Shown: piece after piece, positions 9,439 to 21,348 of the stretch
Position numbering within the stretch: the first letter of the stretch is position 1
Layout: each line of letters opens with the position of its first letter
Source of the DNA: an uncultured Roseobacter sp.
GTDB lineage: Bacteria; Pseudomonadota; Alphaproteobacteria; Rhodobacterales; Rhodobacteraceae
Direction: 5' to 3'
Assembly (NCBI RefSeq): GCF_947495025.1
Contig: NZ_CANLXG010000001.1
Location: forward strand, 1,426,001 to 1,490,000
Length of the DNA: 64,000 bases
The notes under the pieces: generated by a model
What the model was told of the DNA's origin: nothing
Seen by the model: only the letters and a program-made list of their open reading frames with translations
Databases searched by the model: none
Translations under genes and position numbers: made by a program

Positions 9439-11859
9439 ATGAGAAACACAGCCAAAGTCGTCGTAATTGGCGGAGGAATTGCGGGCTGCTCTACTCTCTA
9501 CCACCTCACCCGCGAAGGCTGGAGCGACGTGATGCTGCTGGAGCGCAACGAGCTTACATCCGGTACGACTTGGCACTCGGCGGCGCAGGTCACAAATTTT
9601 GGTATGAACCAGACAATGGTCGGGCTGAAAACACATTCGATCAGTCTGTATAAAGAACTGGCAGAAGACCCTGAATATCCGATCAACTATCACCATGGTG
9701 ACGGCGGCATACGCCTTGCGAACACCGAGAAGCAGATGGACGGATACCGGCATTTCGCCTCGATGGCGCGGGGGATGGACGTGCATTTTGAGGTCATCGA
9801 CGCCGAGGAATGCGCGCGCCGTCATCCTCTGATCTCGACCGACAATCTGATCGGTGGTTTGTGGGACCCGCTCGATGGTGACATCGACCCGGCGCAGCTG
9901 TGTCAGGCGCTGGCACGACGGGCGCGCAAAGCCGGTGCAGAAGTGCACCGAAACACACCCGTCACCGCGCTGCGACAGCTGGCAGACGACAGCTGGATCG
10001 TTTCCACCGAAAAGGGCGATGTTCACGCAGAGATTGTCGTAAACGCCTGTGGTTACCGGGTGAATGAGGTCGGCGCGATGATGGGTGTGCACCACCCTGT
10101 CATGTCGATGGAGCATCAGTATTTCCTGACCGTGGAAATCCCCGCGATCAAAGAGGCCGGGCACCGCATGCCGCTGCTGCGCTGTCCGATCAGCGATTAC
10201 TATTGCCGTCAGGAAAAGAACGGTCTGCTGGTGGGTTTTTACGAGCAGGACTGCAAAACCTGGGGCATGGACGGGATCGACCCGAACTTTGTGAACGCGC
10301 TTTGCCCCGACGATCTCGACCGCGTCACGGACGTGCTGGAAGGCGCGTTTGAACGGATGCCTGCGCTGATGGAAACCGGCATTCACACCGTGGTCAACGG
10401 CCCGATTACCTATACCATTGACGGCGCGCCGCTGGTGGGGCCGATCCCGGGCAAACGCAATGCGTTCTGCATCATCGGGTTGCGCGCGGGCCTGGGCGAA
10501 GGCGGCGGACACGGCTGGCTGCTGGCCCAGCAGATCGTGCACGGCGAGGCCTGCTTTGACACCTGGGTGATCGACCCGCGCCGGTTTACCGGCCATGCAA
10601 ATGTCGAACTGACAGCGCTCAAGGCGATCGAGGATTATCAGAACGAATTCCGGTTCCACTTTCCGCACGAACACCGCCCCGCCGGCAGGCCCATGAAGAC
10701 GACGCCCCTGACGCCGATCCTTGCAGCAGAGGGCGCCGCGTTCGGTACGATGAACGGCTGGGAACGGATAGAATACATCAAACCGGACCCGGATTTTCAC
10801 GAAGACTATGGGTTCCGGTTCAACAACGTCTTTGACTTGGTCGCCGGAGAAGTTGCGACCGTGCAGAAGGCTGTCGGACTGACCGAGGTCAACGGCTTCA
10901 ACCGGTTTGAACTGACCGGATCAGACGTTGATGGCTTCCTCGACCGAATGATCTGTGGCCGCGTACTAAAGAAAGAGGGACGCGTTGGCCTGGGGTATCT
11001 GCTGAACCATCAGGGAATGCTCAAATCAGAGGCCACGGTGGCCCGGCTGCCCGGCGGGCGTGTCTGGTATGGCTCGGCTGCTGCGTCAGAATTCCACGAT
11101 ATGGACTGGCTGCAGGCACACCGGGGCCAGGATGAGGATGTGCAGATCCGTTCACTGACGAACGAGCACACGATTCTGGTGCTCGCCGGGCCAAAGGCGC
11201 GGGACGTTCTGTCAGCTGTCAGTCGTGAGGACTGGTCGGCGGATGCCTTTCCCTGGCTGCATGTGCGGGAGTGTTTCATCGGCATCGCACCTGCAGTGGT
11301 GATGTCGGTCAGCTTTTCGGGCGAACTGGCATATGAAATCCACGTGCCGAACAACCAGCTTTACGCAGCATGGCTGACCCTGCGCAACGCCGGCAAAGCC
11401 TTTGGTTTGGGGCTGTTTGGAAGCCGGGCAGTGGAATCCATGCGCCTTGAAAAAGGCTATCTGCACTGGAAAGCGGAAATACTGACTGAGTTTGACCCCT
11501 TTGAGACCGGCCTCGACCGCTTTGTAAGGATGGACAAACCCGACTTCGTGGGGCGCGGGGCACTGCTGCAACGCCAGGCACAGGGCCCCCGTAAAAGGCT
11601 TGTCACGCTGACAGTCGGCACCCATGACGCACCTGCTCACGGGGGCGCCTCGGTCATGCTGGATGGCTCAGTTGTCGGGACAGTGACATCGGGCGACTAC
11701 GGCCACCGGACGGGCCTGAACCTGGCGCTGGCCTTTGTCGATCCGGCCCTGGCACAGCCAGGTCAGAGGCTGTCTGTGGATATGCTCGGTGAGCTGGTCA
11801 GCTGTGAAGTGACAGCACCCGGACCGTATGATCCGGATTATCAGCTGGTACGCAGTTAA
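9439..11859 (+). CDS. FAD-dependent dehydrogenase with GcvT domain (dimethylglycine/sarcosine dehydrogenase family)
   Basis: 806 residues with the two-part layout of dimethylglycine and sarcosine dehydrogenases. The N-terminal ~380 residues are an FAD amine-oxidase (VVVIGGGIAGCSTLYHL; SGTTWHSAAQV, where family members often carry the flavinylated histidine). The C-terminal ~400 residues are a glycine-cleavage T (aminomethyltransferase) domain that receives the one-carbon unit on tetrahydrofolate (ELTGSDVDGFLDRM; AYEIHVP; LEKGYLHWKAE). It oxidatively N-demethylates an amine. ATG at 9439 follows CGGAGAA. It is divergent from the MttB-like gene, which suggests a shared pathway for methylated amines such as glycine betaine derivatives. 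Confidence 0.9.
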   Translation: MRNTAKVVVIGGGIAGCSTLYHLTREGWSDVMLLERNELTSGTTWHSAAQVTNFGMNQTMVGLKTHSISLYKELAEDPEYPINYHHGDGGIRLANTEKQMDGYRHFASMARGMDVHFEVIDAEECARRHPLISTDNLIGGLWDPLDGDIDPAQLCQALARRARKAGAEVHRNTPVTALRQLADDSWIVSTEKGDVHAEIVVNACGYRVNEVGAMMGVHHPVMSMEHQYFLTVEIPAIKEAGHRMPLLRCPISDYYCRQEKNGLLVGFYEQDCKTWGMDGIDPNFVNALCPDDLDRVTDVLEGAFERMPALMETGIHTVVNGPITYTIDGAPLVGPIPGKRNAFCIIGLRAGLGEGGGHGWLLAQQIVHGEACFDTWVIDPRRFTGHANVELTALKAIEDYQNEFRFHFPHEHRPAGRPMKTTPLTPILAAEGAAFGTMNGWERIEYIKPDPDFHEDYGFRFNNVFDLVAGEVATVQKAVGLTEVNGFNRFELTGSDVDGFLDRMICGRVLKKEGRVGLGYLLNHQGMLKSEATVARLPGGRVWYGSAAASEFHDMDWLQAHRGQDEDVQIRSLTNEHTILVLAGPKARDVLSAVSREDWSADAFPWLHVRECFIGIAPAVVMSVSFSGELAYEIHVPNNQLYAAWLTLRNAGKAFGLGLFGSRAVESMRLEKGYLHWKAEILTEFDPFETGLDRFVRMDKPDFVGRGALLQRQAQGPRKRLVTLTVGTHDAPAHGGASVMLDGSVVGTVTSGDYGHRTGLNLALAFVDPALAQPGQRLSVDMLGELVSCEVTAPGPYDPDYQLVRS

Positions 11860-11871
11860 TCGCCGCAGCTA

Positions 11872-11896
11872 CCGGGGGCGGATGTGCCGCCCCCGG
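11872..11896. terminator. Perfect GC-rich hairpin between convergent genes
   Basis: Arms CCGGGGGCGG (11872-11881) and CCGCCCCCGG (11887-11896) pair perfectly around a five-base loop ATGTG. It sits between the convergent ends of the FAD dehydrogenase (11859) and the sodium/alanine symporter (11905), so it can serve both directions. There is no U-tract on either side, so it may act as an mRNA 3' stabiliser or a Rho-assisted stop. Confidence 0.75.
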
Positions 11897-11904
11897 CTGT
11901 CCCG

Positions 11905-13458
<1,554 letters not shown>

Positions 13459-13467
13459 ATTATTCCC

Positions 13468-13905
13468 TCACCCGACAACTGTGACTGGCATGCTGGCATG
13501 CATGACAAGATTGCTGGTCGAACTGCCGAAAATGCGGGATGTGAATCCGCTCTCCGACGACCGGCCGACCACGATCTGGTCGGCGCCGTTTTCGACAGCG
13601 ATTGCGTTCAGCGTCTCAGCGACGTCGCCGTGGCGCACTTTGCCCGTGGCGCTGAAACCCTCAGACGAAAGCTGTTCGACGGCAGGCTCAATAACCCTGC
13701 TGTTCGCGATCGAAATTTCCTCCTCGCGCCGCTTGTGACGCTGCGCGTTTTCCTCTGCTGTCTGGAAAGTGAACGGCGACCATTCGATCACGTAAACCAC
13801 CAGAATCTCACAGTCTCCGATAAGCCGGGCAAGCTGCTTGCCATGTTCGAGCGCACGATTGCCCGACCCCGCTCCATCCAGACCGATGACCAGTTTTGTT
13901 GGCAT
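13468..13905 (-). CDS. Universal stress protein (UspA family)
   Basis: 145 residues. A single UspA domain: N-terminal LVIGLDGAGSGNRALEHGKQLA and the C-terminal ATP-binding-type motif GADQIVVGRSSESGFTSRIFGSSTSNLVMHASMPVTVV (ends GADQIVVG and MPVTVV), which contains the G-2x-G-9x-G-S/T pattern. Such proteins bind ATP and modulate stress or transporter activity. It is the first gene of an operon with the AGCS symporter, an arrangement also known for other transporters with Usp partners, so it may tune the symporter. ATG 13905 follows GAGGG. Confidence 0.9.
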   Translation of the reverse strand: MPTKLVIGLDGAGSGNRALEHGKQLARLIGDCEILVVYVIEWSPFTFQTAEENAQRHKRREEEISIANSRVIEPAVEQLSSEGFSATGKVRHGDVAETLNAIAVENGADQIVVGRSSESGFTSRIFGSSTSNLVMHASMPVTVVG

Positions 13906-14198
13906 ATGTCCCTCTTGTGTTTAAATCAGCGCGCTTACGTGCGCCTTGTGTGCCGTGATTATCCCGGGGCAGTTCTGTGGCACTCAAATATCGCCCCATT
14001 CAGAAATCATTAACTATTTCCCCCAGCAAATGGGTCTTATTTTTCTCATTTTTCGGATAACCTGCCTTTAGTTTGCAAATTTTTCGGGCAGATTGCCCGC
14101 CAGAGGGCAGTATTTCAGACAGCTGTCTTTTCTCGTTTTAATAGAATCACTTTCTGGCAGCGACACGCACCGGTAGCGTTTCCCGGTAACCGGCAGTG
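13906..14198. other. AT-rich intergenic region upstream of usp-symporter operon
   Basis: 293 bases between the stop of the CHASE2 cyclase (14199) and the start of the Usp gene (13905), both on the minus strand. It is clearly AT-richer than its surroundings from about 14000 to 14150 and should hold the Usp-symporter promoter. A small hairpin CGGGCA-GAT-TGCCCG lies at 14085-14099, without a U-tract in the minus direction. No small gene is evident. Confidence 0.5.
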
Positions 14199-16076
14199 TC
14201 AGACCCTGCGCGTTGCCAGCGCCGCCGCTGTCCAGAACACAATTGAAATGTCTCCGCTGCGCCCGCGCACGGCTATGCCATCGCGTTCCTCAGGCTGGTA
14301 AGCTGGTGCTTCTTTCAGCGCTGCGGCAAAGTCCTGGCTTGCCACGATAACCGCACCCGTTTCCTTGGCCGTTTCCATCAGGCGACTTGCAAGATTCACA
14401 TTGTCACCGGACACAGTGACCTGCTGCTGGCTGCTGGCGCCAAGACGCGAGAGGACAACAGGTCCATAGTGAAGTCCGATCCGGCAGGAGGTCTGCCCCT
14501 GACCGGCTTCCGGCATCCGGGCGTTTTCCAGGGCACCAACAATCGCAAACGACGCACGCATCGCCGCATCCGCCGCCCCCCCGGACTCTTCTGCTTCGAG
14601 ACCGAAAACGGCAAGCGCGCCATCACCCATATAGTTGAGAACGCTGCCCCCTGCCTGTCCGACCGCCTCGCCGGTCAGTTCGTGGAACCTGCGCAGAAGA
14701 TCCCGCGTCCCGTCCGGGCCAAGCCGTTGCGACAGGCCTGTAAACCCGGAAAGATCCACAAACAGAATGGCCATGAACCTGTCCTCAGGACGCACAAGGT
14801 AGTCAGGATCACGCGCAATCCGGTCGGCAAGAGCCGGCGCCTGGAACCGGCTGAGCGCGGATGCAGCCCGCTCAGTCAGGACCGCGCTGCGACGCTCAGC
14901 CATGTAACGCAGACCCGCACCCGCAAAAACCGGGGGAACTGCGGCAAGCAGCGGCACCGCCATGCTGATCCAGATACCCGCGGCAAAAACAGCCCAGGCG
15001 ATCAGACAACTGATGGAGACAAACACCGATACGGCCAGCGCCGCCCGTGACAGGGGGAGCCGGACGAGGGCAAGAAAACACAGGCCTGTCAGAACCAGTG
15101 CATGCGCAGCATCCCACCAGCGCAAAGAGGCATCGCGGCGCAATCCGGAGCCCCCGAGCATCTGTGACACCGCCGTCGCTATGATTTCCACGCCCGGCGT
15201 GCTGTCATCAAACGGGGTGGGGAAACGGTCGCCAACACCGGATGCTGTAAACCCAAGCACCACCAGTTTTCCATCCAGCAGGTCTGGTCTCGGGCCTGCA
15301 AGCAACAGCTCTGCGCTGATCGTCCGCACGGTCCCGGCCGGACCCAGATGGCGCAGAGGCAGGTATACGGCCTCGTTCAGCGGGACACTTCGGCTACCTA
15401 TACTCAGGTCATTTGGCCCGAATGATGCCTGCTCACCCGTAAACAGAACGACAGCCGAAAGCGCCATAGCAGGATAGAAGGCACCGCCGGCCTCAAGCAC
15501 AAGCGGCATGTAACGCGGGGTGCCACCGGTATCTGTTGAGATATTCACCAGCCCGGTCTGCGCGACGGCAGCAAACTTTGGGTGCGGCAACAGTGTGCTG
15601 GTGGCCTCACCCTCAAACCGTGCTGCTGCTGCAATGGTTGACGGGACAGAGGCCAGAGCATCCGCCAGTTCGCTGTCGGTTTCAGTATCGCGCTCATCCG
15701 CCAGCAGCACATCCATCGCCAGTGCGCCGGCACCGCTGGCACTGATGTTTCGGATCAGGCCTGCAAGCTCCGCCCGTCCGGCACCGCTGGTTGCTTCCAG
15801 TGTTTCATCATCCAGTGCGACAAGCACAATATCCGCAACCGGCGCCTGCTGCCCCGTCAGGCGAAAGCGAAGATCGGCAGTGCGGAGTTCGGTCGCCTCT
15901 GTAATTCCCGTGCGCCCGGATATGTGAGGCAGAACGACAACGGCAACCCAGACCAGCAAAGCACCGAGCGCCAGCAGGACGGCACTTCGGGAAAACGATT
16001 GTGAACTGTCAGCGACCAAAACGCGCGCGCAGAGCCACAGCGCGGTCCTGTGGCCAGCGGCTGACGACAATACCAC
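14199..16076 (-). CDS. CHASE2-domain adenylate/guanylate cyclase, membrane-bound
   Basis: 625 residues. An N-terminal membrane helix (about 30-50) leads to an extracytoplasmic CHASE2 sensor (about 65-320; IVLVALDDETLEA, ALAMDVLLADERD, GKLVVLGFTA), three membrane helices (about 330-400), then a class III cyclase domain (about 420-600). Metal aspartates sit in FVDLSGFTGLS and YMGDGALAVFG, and the Asn/Arg pair in NLASRLM is present. The lysine that usually selects adenine appears as Asn in VLNYMGDG, so the nucleotide substrate is uncertain. The GTG at 16076 overlaps the FecR gene by 68 bases; a TTG at 16019 would shorten this to 11. It forms an operon with the FecR protein. Confidence 0.87.
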   Translation of the reverse strand: MVLSSAAGHRTALWLCARVLVADSSQSFSRSAVLLALGALLVWVAVVVLPHISGRTGITEATELRTADLRFRLTGQQAPVADIVLVALDDETLEATSGAGRAELAGLIRNISASGAGALAMDVLLADERDTETDSELADALASVPSTIAAAARFEGEATSTLLPHPKFAAVAQTGLVNISTDTGGTPRYMPLVLEAGGAFYPAMALSAVVLFTGEQASFGPNDLSIGSRSVPLNEAVYLPLRHLGPAGTVRTISAELLLAGPRPDLLDGKLVVLGFTASGVGDRFPTPFDDSTPGVEIIATAVSQMLGGSGLRRDASLRWWDAAHALVLTGLCFLALVRLPLSRAALAVSVFVSISCLIAWAVFAAGIWISMAVPLLAAVPPVFAGAGLRYMAERRSAVLTERAASALSRFQAPALADRIARDPDYLVRPEDRFMAILFVDLSGFTGLSQRLGPDGTRDLLRRFHELTGEAVGQAGGSVLNYMGDGALAVFGLEAEESGGAADAAMRASFAIVGALENARMPEAGQGQTSCRIGLHYGPVVLSRLGASSQQQVTVSGDNVNLASRLMETAKETGAVIVASQDFAAALKEAPAYQPEERDGIAVRGRSGDISIVFWTAAALATRRV

Positions 16077-16539
16077 TGTCTTTGCTCACATCGGCCCCTT
16101 CACCGGCGTTGACCCTGGCAAATACTGACGAGTCGCCGGGTCGCGTCACGGTGACCTCACCTTCCAGCACAAAAACGGATGTTTCTCCAGCGCGCGCGTC
16201 CACGATATAGACCGTTCCCCTGACTGCAGCGATAGCCTCGGGTGTTCGTATCTGTGTCGCCCGGCTGCCGGGAACGACATTGATCAGGATTGCTCCGTTC
16301 TGAAGTTCAATCGCACGCGGTGGCGCATCGCCCGGGCGTTCCTTGATCGTTATGGCCGCAGATGGCTCACGCTCCATGACAAAGCCGGGTGAGCAGGTAA
16401 ATGCCTGGCGGGGTGGGTCTGACAATTCTGTCTGTACACAGTCAGCAGACACCCTGACGGGCTGAAGCAGCATAAAGCCAGCCAACAGAAACGTGCCGGC
16501 GCAAGCAGGTATAATTGTAAGAACTGGCAGTATCTTCAT
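16009..16539 (-). CDS. FecR-domain exported protein
   Basis: 176 residues. N-terminal signal peptide (MKILPVLTIIPACAG up to VSADC), then a FecR domain: ALELQNGAILINVVPGS-like segment and RTPEAIAAVRGTVYIVDA, followed by TSVFVLEGEVTVTR. FecR domains are periplasmic sensor or polymer-binding modules. ATG 16539 lies behind GGGGGGC; a longer frame to 16608 has no support. The overlap with the CHASE2 cyclase gene shows they are made together. The pair probably senses a periplasmic signal and sets the second-messenger level. Confidence 0.82.
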   Translation of the reverse strand: MKILPVLTIIPACAGTFLLAGFMLLQPVRVSADCVQTELSDPPRQAFTCSPGFVMEREPSAAITIKERPGDAPPRAIELQNGAILINVVPGSRATQIRTPEAIAAVRGTVYIVDARAGETSVFVLEGEVTVTRPGDSSVFARVNAGEGADVSKDSGIVVSRWPQDRAVALRARFGR

Positions 16540-16854
16540 CACATTTGCCCCCCGCAAACGGCCCAGCGGCCATGTGAGAACGGTTTCACAAACGGCTACG
16601 CGCCGCAAGCATACACGCCCTGAGGGCAGTCATTTGGACAGGAAACAGCCTGGCCTGTGTTGCCTGCCGATCATTTCAAACACAAACGGGCTCTGTCGCT
16701 GACCGGCATTTCGCGTCAGACGCAGGCCGCTTTCATCCCGTTCAGATCACCGCTCTGAAACGTCAGAAACGATTATGTTCAGTCAATCCGCACAGGCGCT
16801 GCTCCCGGACGCGGTCTGGGAAGTTTTCTTAAAGTGTTGATGTTGTTTTGGCCG
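16540..16854. other. Intergenic region between hutU end and FecR-cyclase operon
   Basis: 315 bases downstream of hutU and upstream of the FecR gene, both read on the minus strand. It should hold the hut operon 3' end and the FecR-cyclase promoter. The FecR ribosome site GGGGGGC is at its left end. I see no strong hairpin with a U-tract, no convincing promoter pair and no plausible small gene. Confidence 0.5.
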
Positions 16855-18525
<1,671 letters not shown>

Positions 18526-18540
18526 GGTTTTCTCCTCTTC

Positions 18541-20085
18541 TCATGGCGCTTCCGGCTTGCCCGTGACATACCCGGTCAGGCCTGCCGCGCGGACGAGCCT
18601 GCCGTCCGACACCATGACTGCGGCGCGTTCAAGCAACGGCGCCATGTAAACGTCATCGCCAATGGCAGGCACACCGGTGCGCAGGACGCGTATGACCTCT
18701 TCCAGAGCCGGGCTGGTCCGCAGAGGCGCACGAAAGCCTATCCCCTGCGCACCACAGATCGCCTCGACCCCAAGGATCACACTGAGGTTTGCGTTCATCC
18801 GTTCCAGTCGTCGTGCCGCATGGGCCGCCATGCTGACGTGATCTTCCTGATTGGCGGAGGTCGGTGTAGAATCTGTCGAACACGGGTTGGCCAGGTGCCT
18901 GTTTTCGCTCATCAGAGCGGCTGTTGTGACCTCGGCGATCATCAGGCCGGAATTCAAACCCGGCCGGGGCGTCAGAAAAGGCGGCAGGTCAAAAGACAGT
19001 GTCGGATCGACCATCAGCGCAACGCGGCGCTGCGAAATCGCCCCGATTTCACAAAGTGCCAGAGCAATCTGATCCGCCGCAAAAGCAACCGGCTCTGCAT
19101 GGAAGTTTCCACCCGAAACGATCCTGTCCTGCGTATCCAGAACCAGCGGGTTATCCGTCACCGCATTGGCCTCAACGACCAGCGTTTTTGCCGCGAAATG
19201 CAGAAGATCCATCGCCGCGCCGGTCACCTGAGGCTGGCAGCGGATGCAGTACGGGTCCTGTACACGCGTATCACCGGTGCGATGGCTGTCACGGATTGCA
19301 GAGCCTTTCATCAGCGCCCGTTGTGCCCGCGCAACGGCAATCTGCCCCTGATGCCCGCGCAATGTGTGAATTCTGTCCTCCAGCGGTGCTGTGGATCCCA
19401 TAATCGCATCGGTTGACAGCGCGCAGGTCAGAACGCTCGCGGCGGCATTCGCCCAGGCACCCCAGAGGCCCGTCAGCGCACAGGCCGTTGAGAACTGGGT
19501 GCCGTTTATCAGCGCGAGTCCCTCTTTCGGACCAGGATCAAGAGGGGCAAGACCTGCGGCTTTCAGAGCTTCCCCGGCGGGCATCCGGTGCTCCTGATAA
19601 ACTGCGTCACCGCGACCGGTCATTGCTGCGGCCATATGCGCCAGCGGAGCCAGATCACCGGACGCGCCCACAGATCCCTGCGACGGGATCACCGGCAGCA
19701 CGTCCCGGTTCAGCATCTGCGTGATCAGATCCACTGTTGCGAGCGATACGCCTGACGCCCCGCGCCCCAGCGAGAGCAGCTTGAGCGCCATCATCAGCCG
19801 CGTCGTTTCCGCGTCAAGCGGCGTGCCTACCCCGCAACAGTGCGACAGGATCAGATTGTGCTGAAGGGCTGCGGTGTCGCGCGGTGGAATGCGCACGCTG
19901 GCCAGCTTTCCAAAACCGGTGTTCACACCATAGACGGCCTCTTCACCAGAAGCGGCCCGCGCGATCACACCGGCCGCATTCTCAATCCCCGGGCGCGCCG
20001 CAGGATCAAGTTGTATCTGCACCCCGGGCTTTATGATCCGTTGCAGCTGTTCTGCGCATGCCTGTCCCGGGGTCAGGGTTTCCAT
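18541..20085 (-). CDS. hutH: Histidine ammonia-lyase
   Basis: 514 residues. It removes ammonia from L-histidine to give urocanate, the first step of the hut pathway. The self-formed MIO cofactor triad Ala-Ser-Gly is in [19 protein letters not shown], and the catalytic tyrosine region is in [17 protein letters not shown] place the start at ATG 20085 behind AGGGGGA; the frame stays open to 20175, but that extension would lie inside hutI. The start overlaps the end of hutI by 13 bases, which indicates coupled translation. Confidence 0.96.
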   Translation of the reverse strand: METLTPGQACAEQLQRIIKPGVQIQLDPAARPGIENAAGVIARAASGEEAVYGVNTGFGKLASVRIPPRDTAALQHNLILSHCCGVGTPLDAETTRLMMALKLLSLGRGASGVSLATVDLITQMLNRDVLPVIPSQGSVGASGDLAPLAHMAAAMTGRGDAVYQEHRMPAGEALKAAGLAPLDPGPKEGLALINGTQFSTACALTGLWGAWANAAASVLTCALSTDAIMGSTAPLEDRIHTLRGHQGQIAVARAQRALMKGSAIRDSHRTGDTRVQDPYCIRCQPQVTGAAMDLLHFAAKTLVVEANAVTDNPLVLDTQDRIVSGGNFHAEPVAFAADQIALALCEIGAISQRRVALMVDPTLSFDLPPFLTPRPGLNSGLMIAEVTTAALMSENRHLANPCSTDSTPTSANQEDHVSMAAHAARRLERMNANLSVILGVEAICGAQGIGFRAPLRTSPALEEVIRVLRTGVPAIGDDVYMAPLLERAAVMVSDGRLVRAAGLTGYVTGKPEAP

Positions 20086-21275
20086 GAAGGTTCCCCCTGG
20101 CAGTAGCGCTGGTGCAATGGATTGAACCCTATCCGGTATGCCAGCTCTGCCGGTGTATCCACGTCCCAGACACACAGATCTGCGCGCAGGCCTGGTGCCA
20201 CCTGTCCCCGGTCGGGCAACCTCAGCGCGCGCGCTGCATTGATGGTCATACCGCGCAACGCCTCATCCGGTGTCAGGCCGAAAAGCGTACAGGCCATGTT
20301 CATCGCCAGAAGCGGTGAGGTCAGCGGAGAAGAACCAGGGTTGCAATCGGTCGCGACCGCCATCGGAACCTCTGCGCGGCGCATGGCCGCCACTGGCGGG
20401 CGCTGGGTTTCCCCCAGTGTGTAGAACGCGCCGGGCAACAGAACAGCGGTCATTCCCGCCTGCGCCATGAGCGCGACATCCGGTTCGCGCGCGTATTCGA
20501 TATGGTCGACCGACATCGCGCCATATTGTGCGGCCAGTGCCACCCCGCCCTGGTGAGACAGCTGTTCCGCGTGGAGTTTGACCGGCAATCCCAGGGAACG
20601 GGCGGCCTCAAAGACGCGGCCGATCTGGTCAGCATCAAAGGCGATCTCCTCACAGAAACCGTCCACAGCATCAATCAGTCCCTGGCTGGCCGCCCTGCGC
20701 ATGACCGGGATGCAGACCGTGTCGGTGTAGGCATCCGGATCGCCGATGAACTCTTCCGGCAGGGCATGAGCGCCAAGGTATGTTGTGCGCACGTCGAGCA
20801 TACGCTGTTCCGAGATCGCCCGGGCAACCCGCAGCATTTTCAGTTCGGTGTCCTGATCGAGCCCATATCCGGATTTGATTTCGACGGTTGTAACACCCTC
20901 GGCCATAAGGCAGTCCGCACGCCCCAGGGCATCTTTCAGCAAGGTGCTCCCGGGCGCGGCGCGGGTGGCGCGAACAGTTGACAGGATTCCACCGCCCGCC
21001 CGGGCGATCGCTGCATAATCCACGCCCTGCAAACGTTGCTCAAACTCTGCTGCGCGATTGCCGCCGAAAACAAGGTGTGTGTGGCAGTCGATAAGGCCCG
21101 GTGTGACCAGTCGCCCCTCCATATCCACGCTGTTGTTCCGGCTCAGAGACGCCGGCAGGTCTTTTGCCGCGCCGGCCCAGCGCACTGTGCCGCCATCGAC
21201 AGCAATGGCTGCGTGCCGGATCACGCCCGGGTCTTCATCCCGCATGGATACCAGAGAACAATTGGTCAGAAGCAC
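20073..21275 (-). CDS. hutI: Imidazolonepropionase
   Basis: 400 residues. An amidohydrolase-fold enzyme that opens the imidazolone ring to N-formimino-L-glutamate, the third hut step. Metal ligands are seen in [14 protein letters not shown] and [12 protein letters not shown], with the SVDHIEY and [12 protein letters not shown] segments typical of HutI. The start is a GTG at 21275. It is the first gene of the leftward hut operon, driven from the hut divergent promoter region. Confidence 0.96.
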   Translation of the reverse strand: MLLTNCSLVSMRDEDPGVIRHAAIAVDGGTVRWAGAAKDLPASLSRNNSVDMEGRLVTPGLIDCHTHLVFGGNRAAEFEQRLQGVDYAAIARAGGGILSTVRATRAAPGSTLLKDALGRADCLMAEGVTTVEIKSGYGLDQDTELKMLRVARAISEQRMLDVRTTYLGAHALPEEFIGDPDAYTDTVCIPVMRRAASQGLIDAVDGFCEEIAFDADQIGRVFEAARSLGLPVKLHAEQLSHQGGVALAAQYGAMSVDHIEYAREPDVALMAQAGMTAVLLPGAFYTLGETQRPPVAAMRRAEVPMAVATDCNPGSSPLTSPLLAMNMACTLFGLTPDEALRGMTINAARALRLPDRGQVAPGLRADLCVWDVDTPAELAYRIGFNPLHQRYCQGEPSWKP

Positions 21276-21307
21276 AGCGACTCACTTGATTAAAACTGCT
21301 CTTTATA

Positions 21308-21337
21308 ATTTTATGTATGTACATATTAGTCTGTCAA
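21308..21337 (-). promoter_or_regulatory. Sigma70-type promoter for hutIHU
   Basis: On the minus strand a perfect TTGACA (-35) lies at 21337-21332 and TAAAAT (-10) at 21313-21308, 18 bases apart. Transcription would start near 21300, about 25 bases before the hutI GTG. The HutC-like operator lies inside the spacer, so repressor binding would block RNA polymerase. Confidence 0.7.
21316..21325. promoter_or_regulatory. HutC-like operator palindrome
   Basis: TATGTACATA is a perfect 10-bp palindrome centred in the hutI/hutF intergenic region. Known HutC operators in Pseudomonas and relatives share a TGTA...TACA core, which this site contains as TGTACA. The hutC gene is the second gene of the divergent operon. 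The position between the -35 and -10 of the hutI promoter fits repression. Confidence 0.7.
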
Positions 21338-21348
21338 GCGAGGGCGCC

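Noticed and set aside
9346..10800. Long minus-strand open frame (484 codons) over the FAD/GcvT dehydrogenase
   Set aside because: Antisense shadow of a well-supported gene; no recognisable motifs.
14085..14099. Terminator hairpin CGGGCA-GAT-TGCCCG
   Set aside because: In the minus direction, where the cyclase gene ends, it is followed by A's rather than U's.
21286..21309. Plus-strand hutF promoter TTGATT...TATAAT
   Set aside because: The TATAAT is good, but the spacing is only 12 bases, too short for a sigma70 pair.
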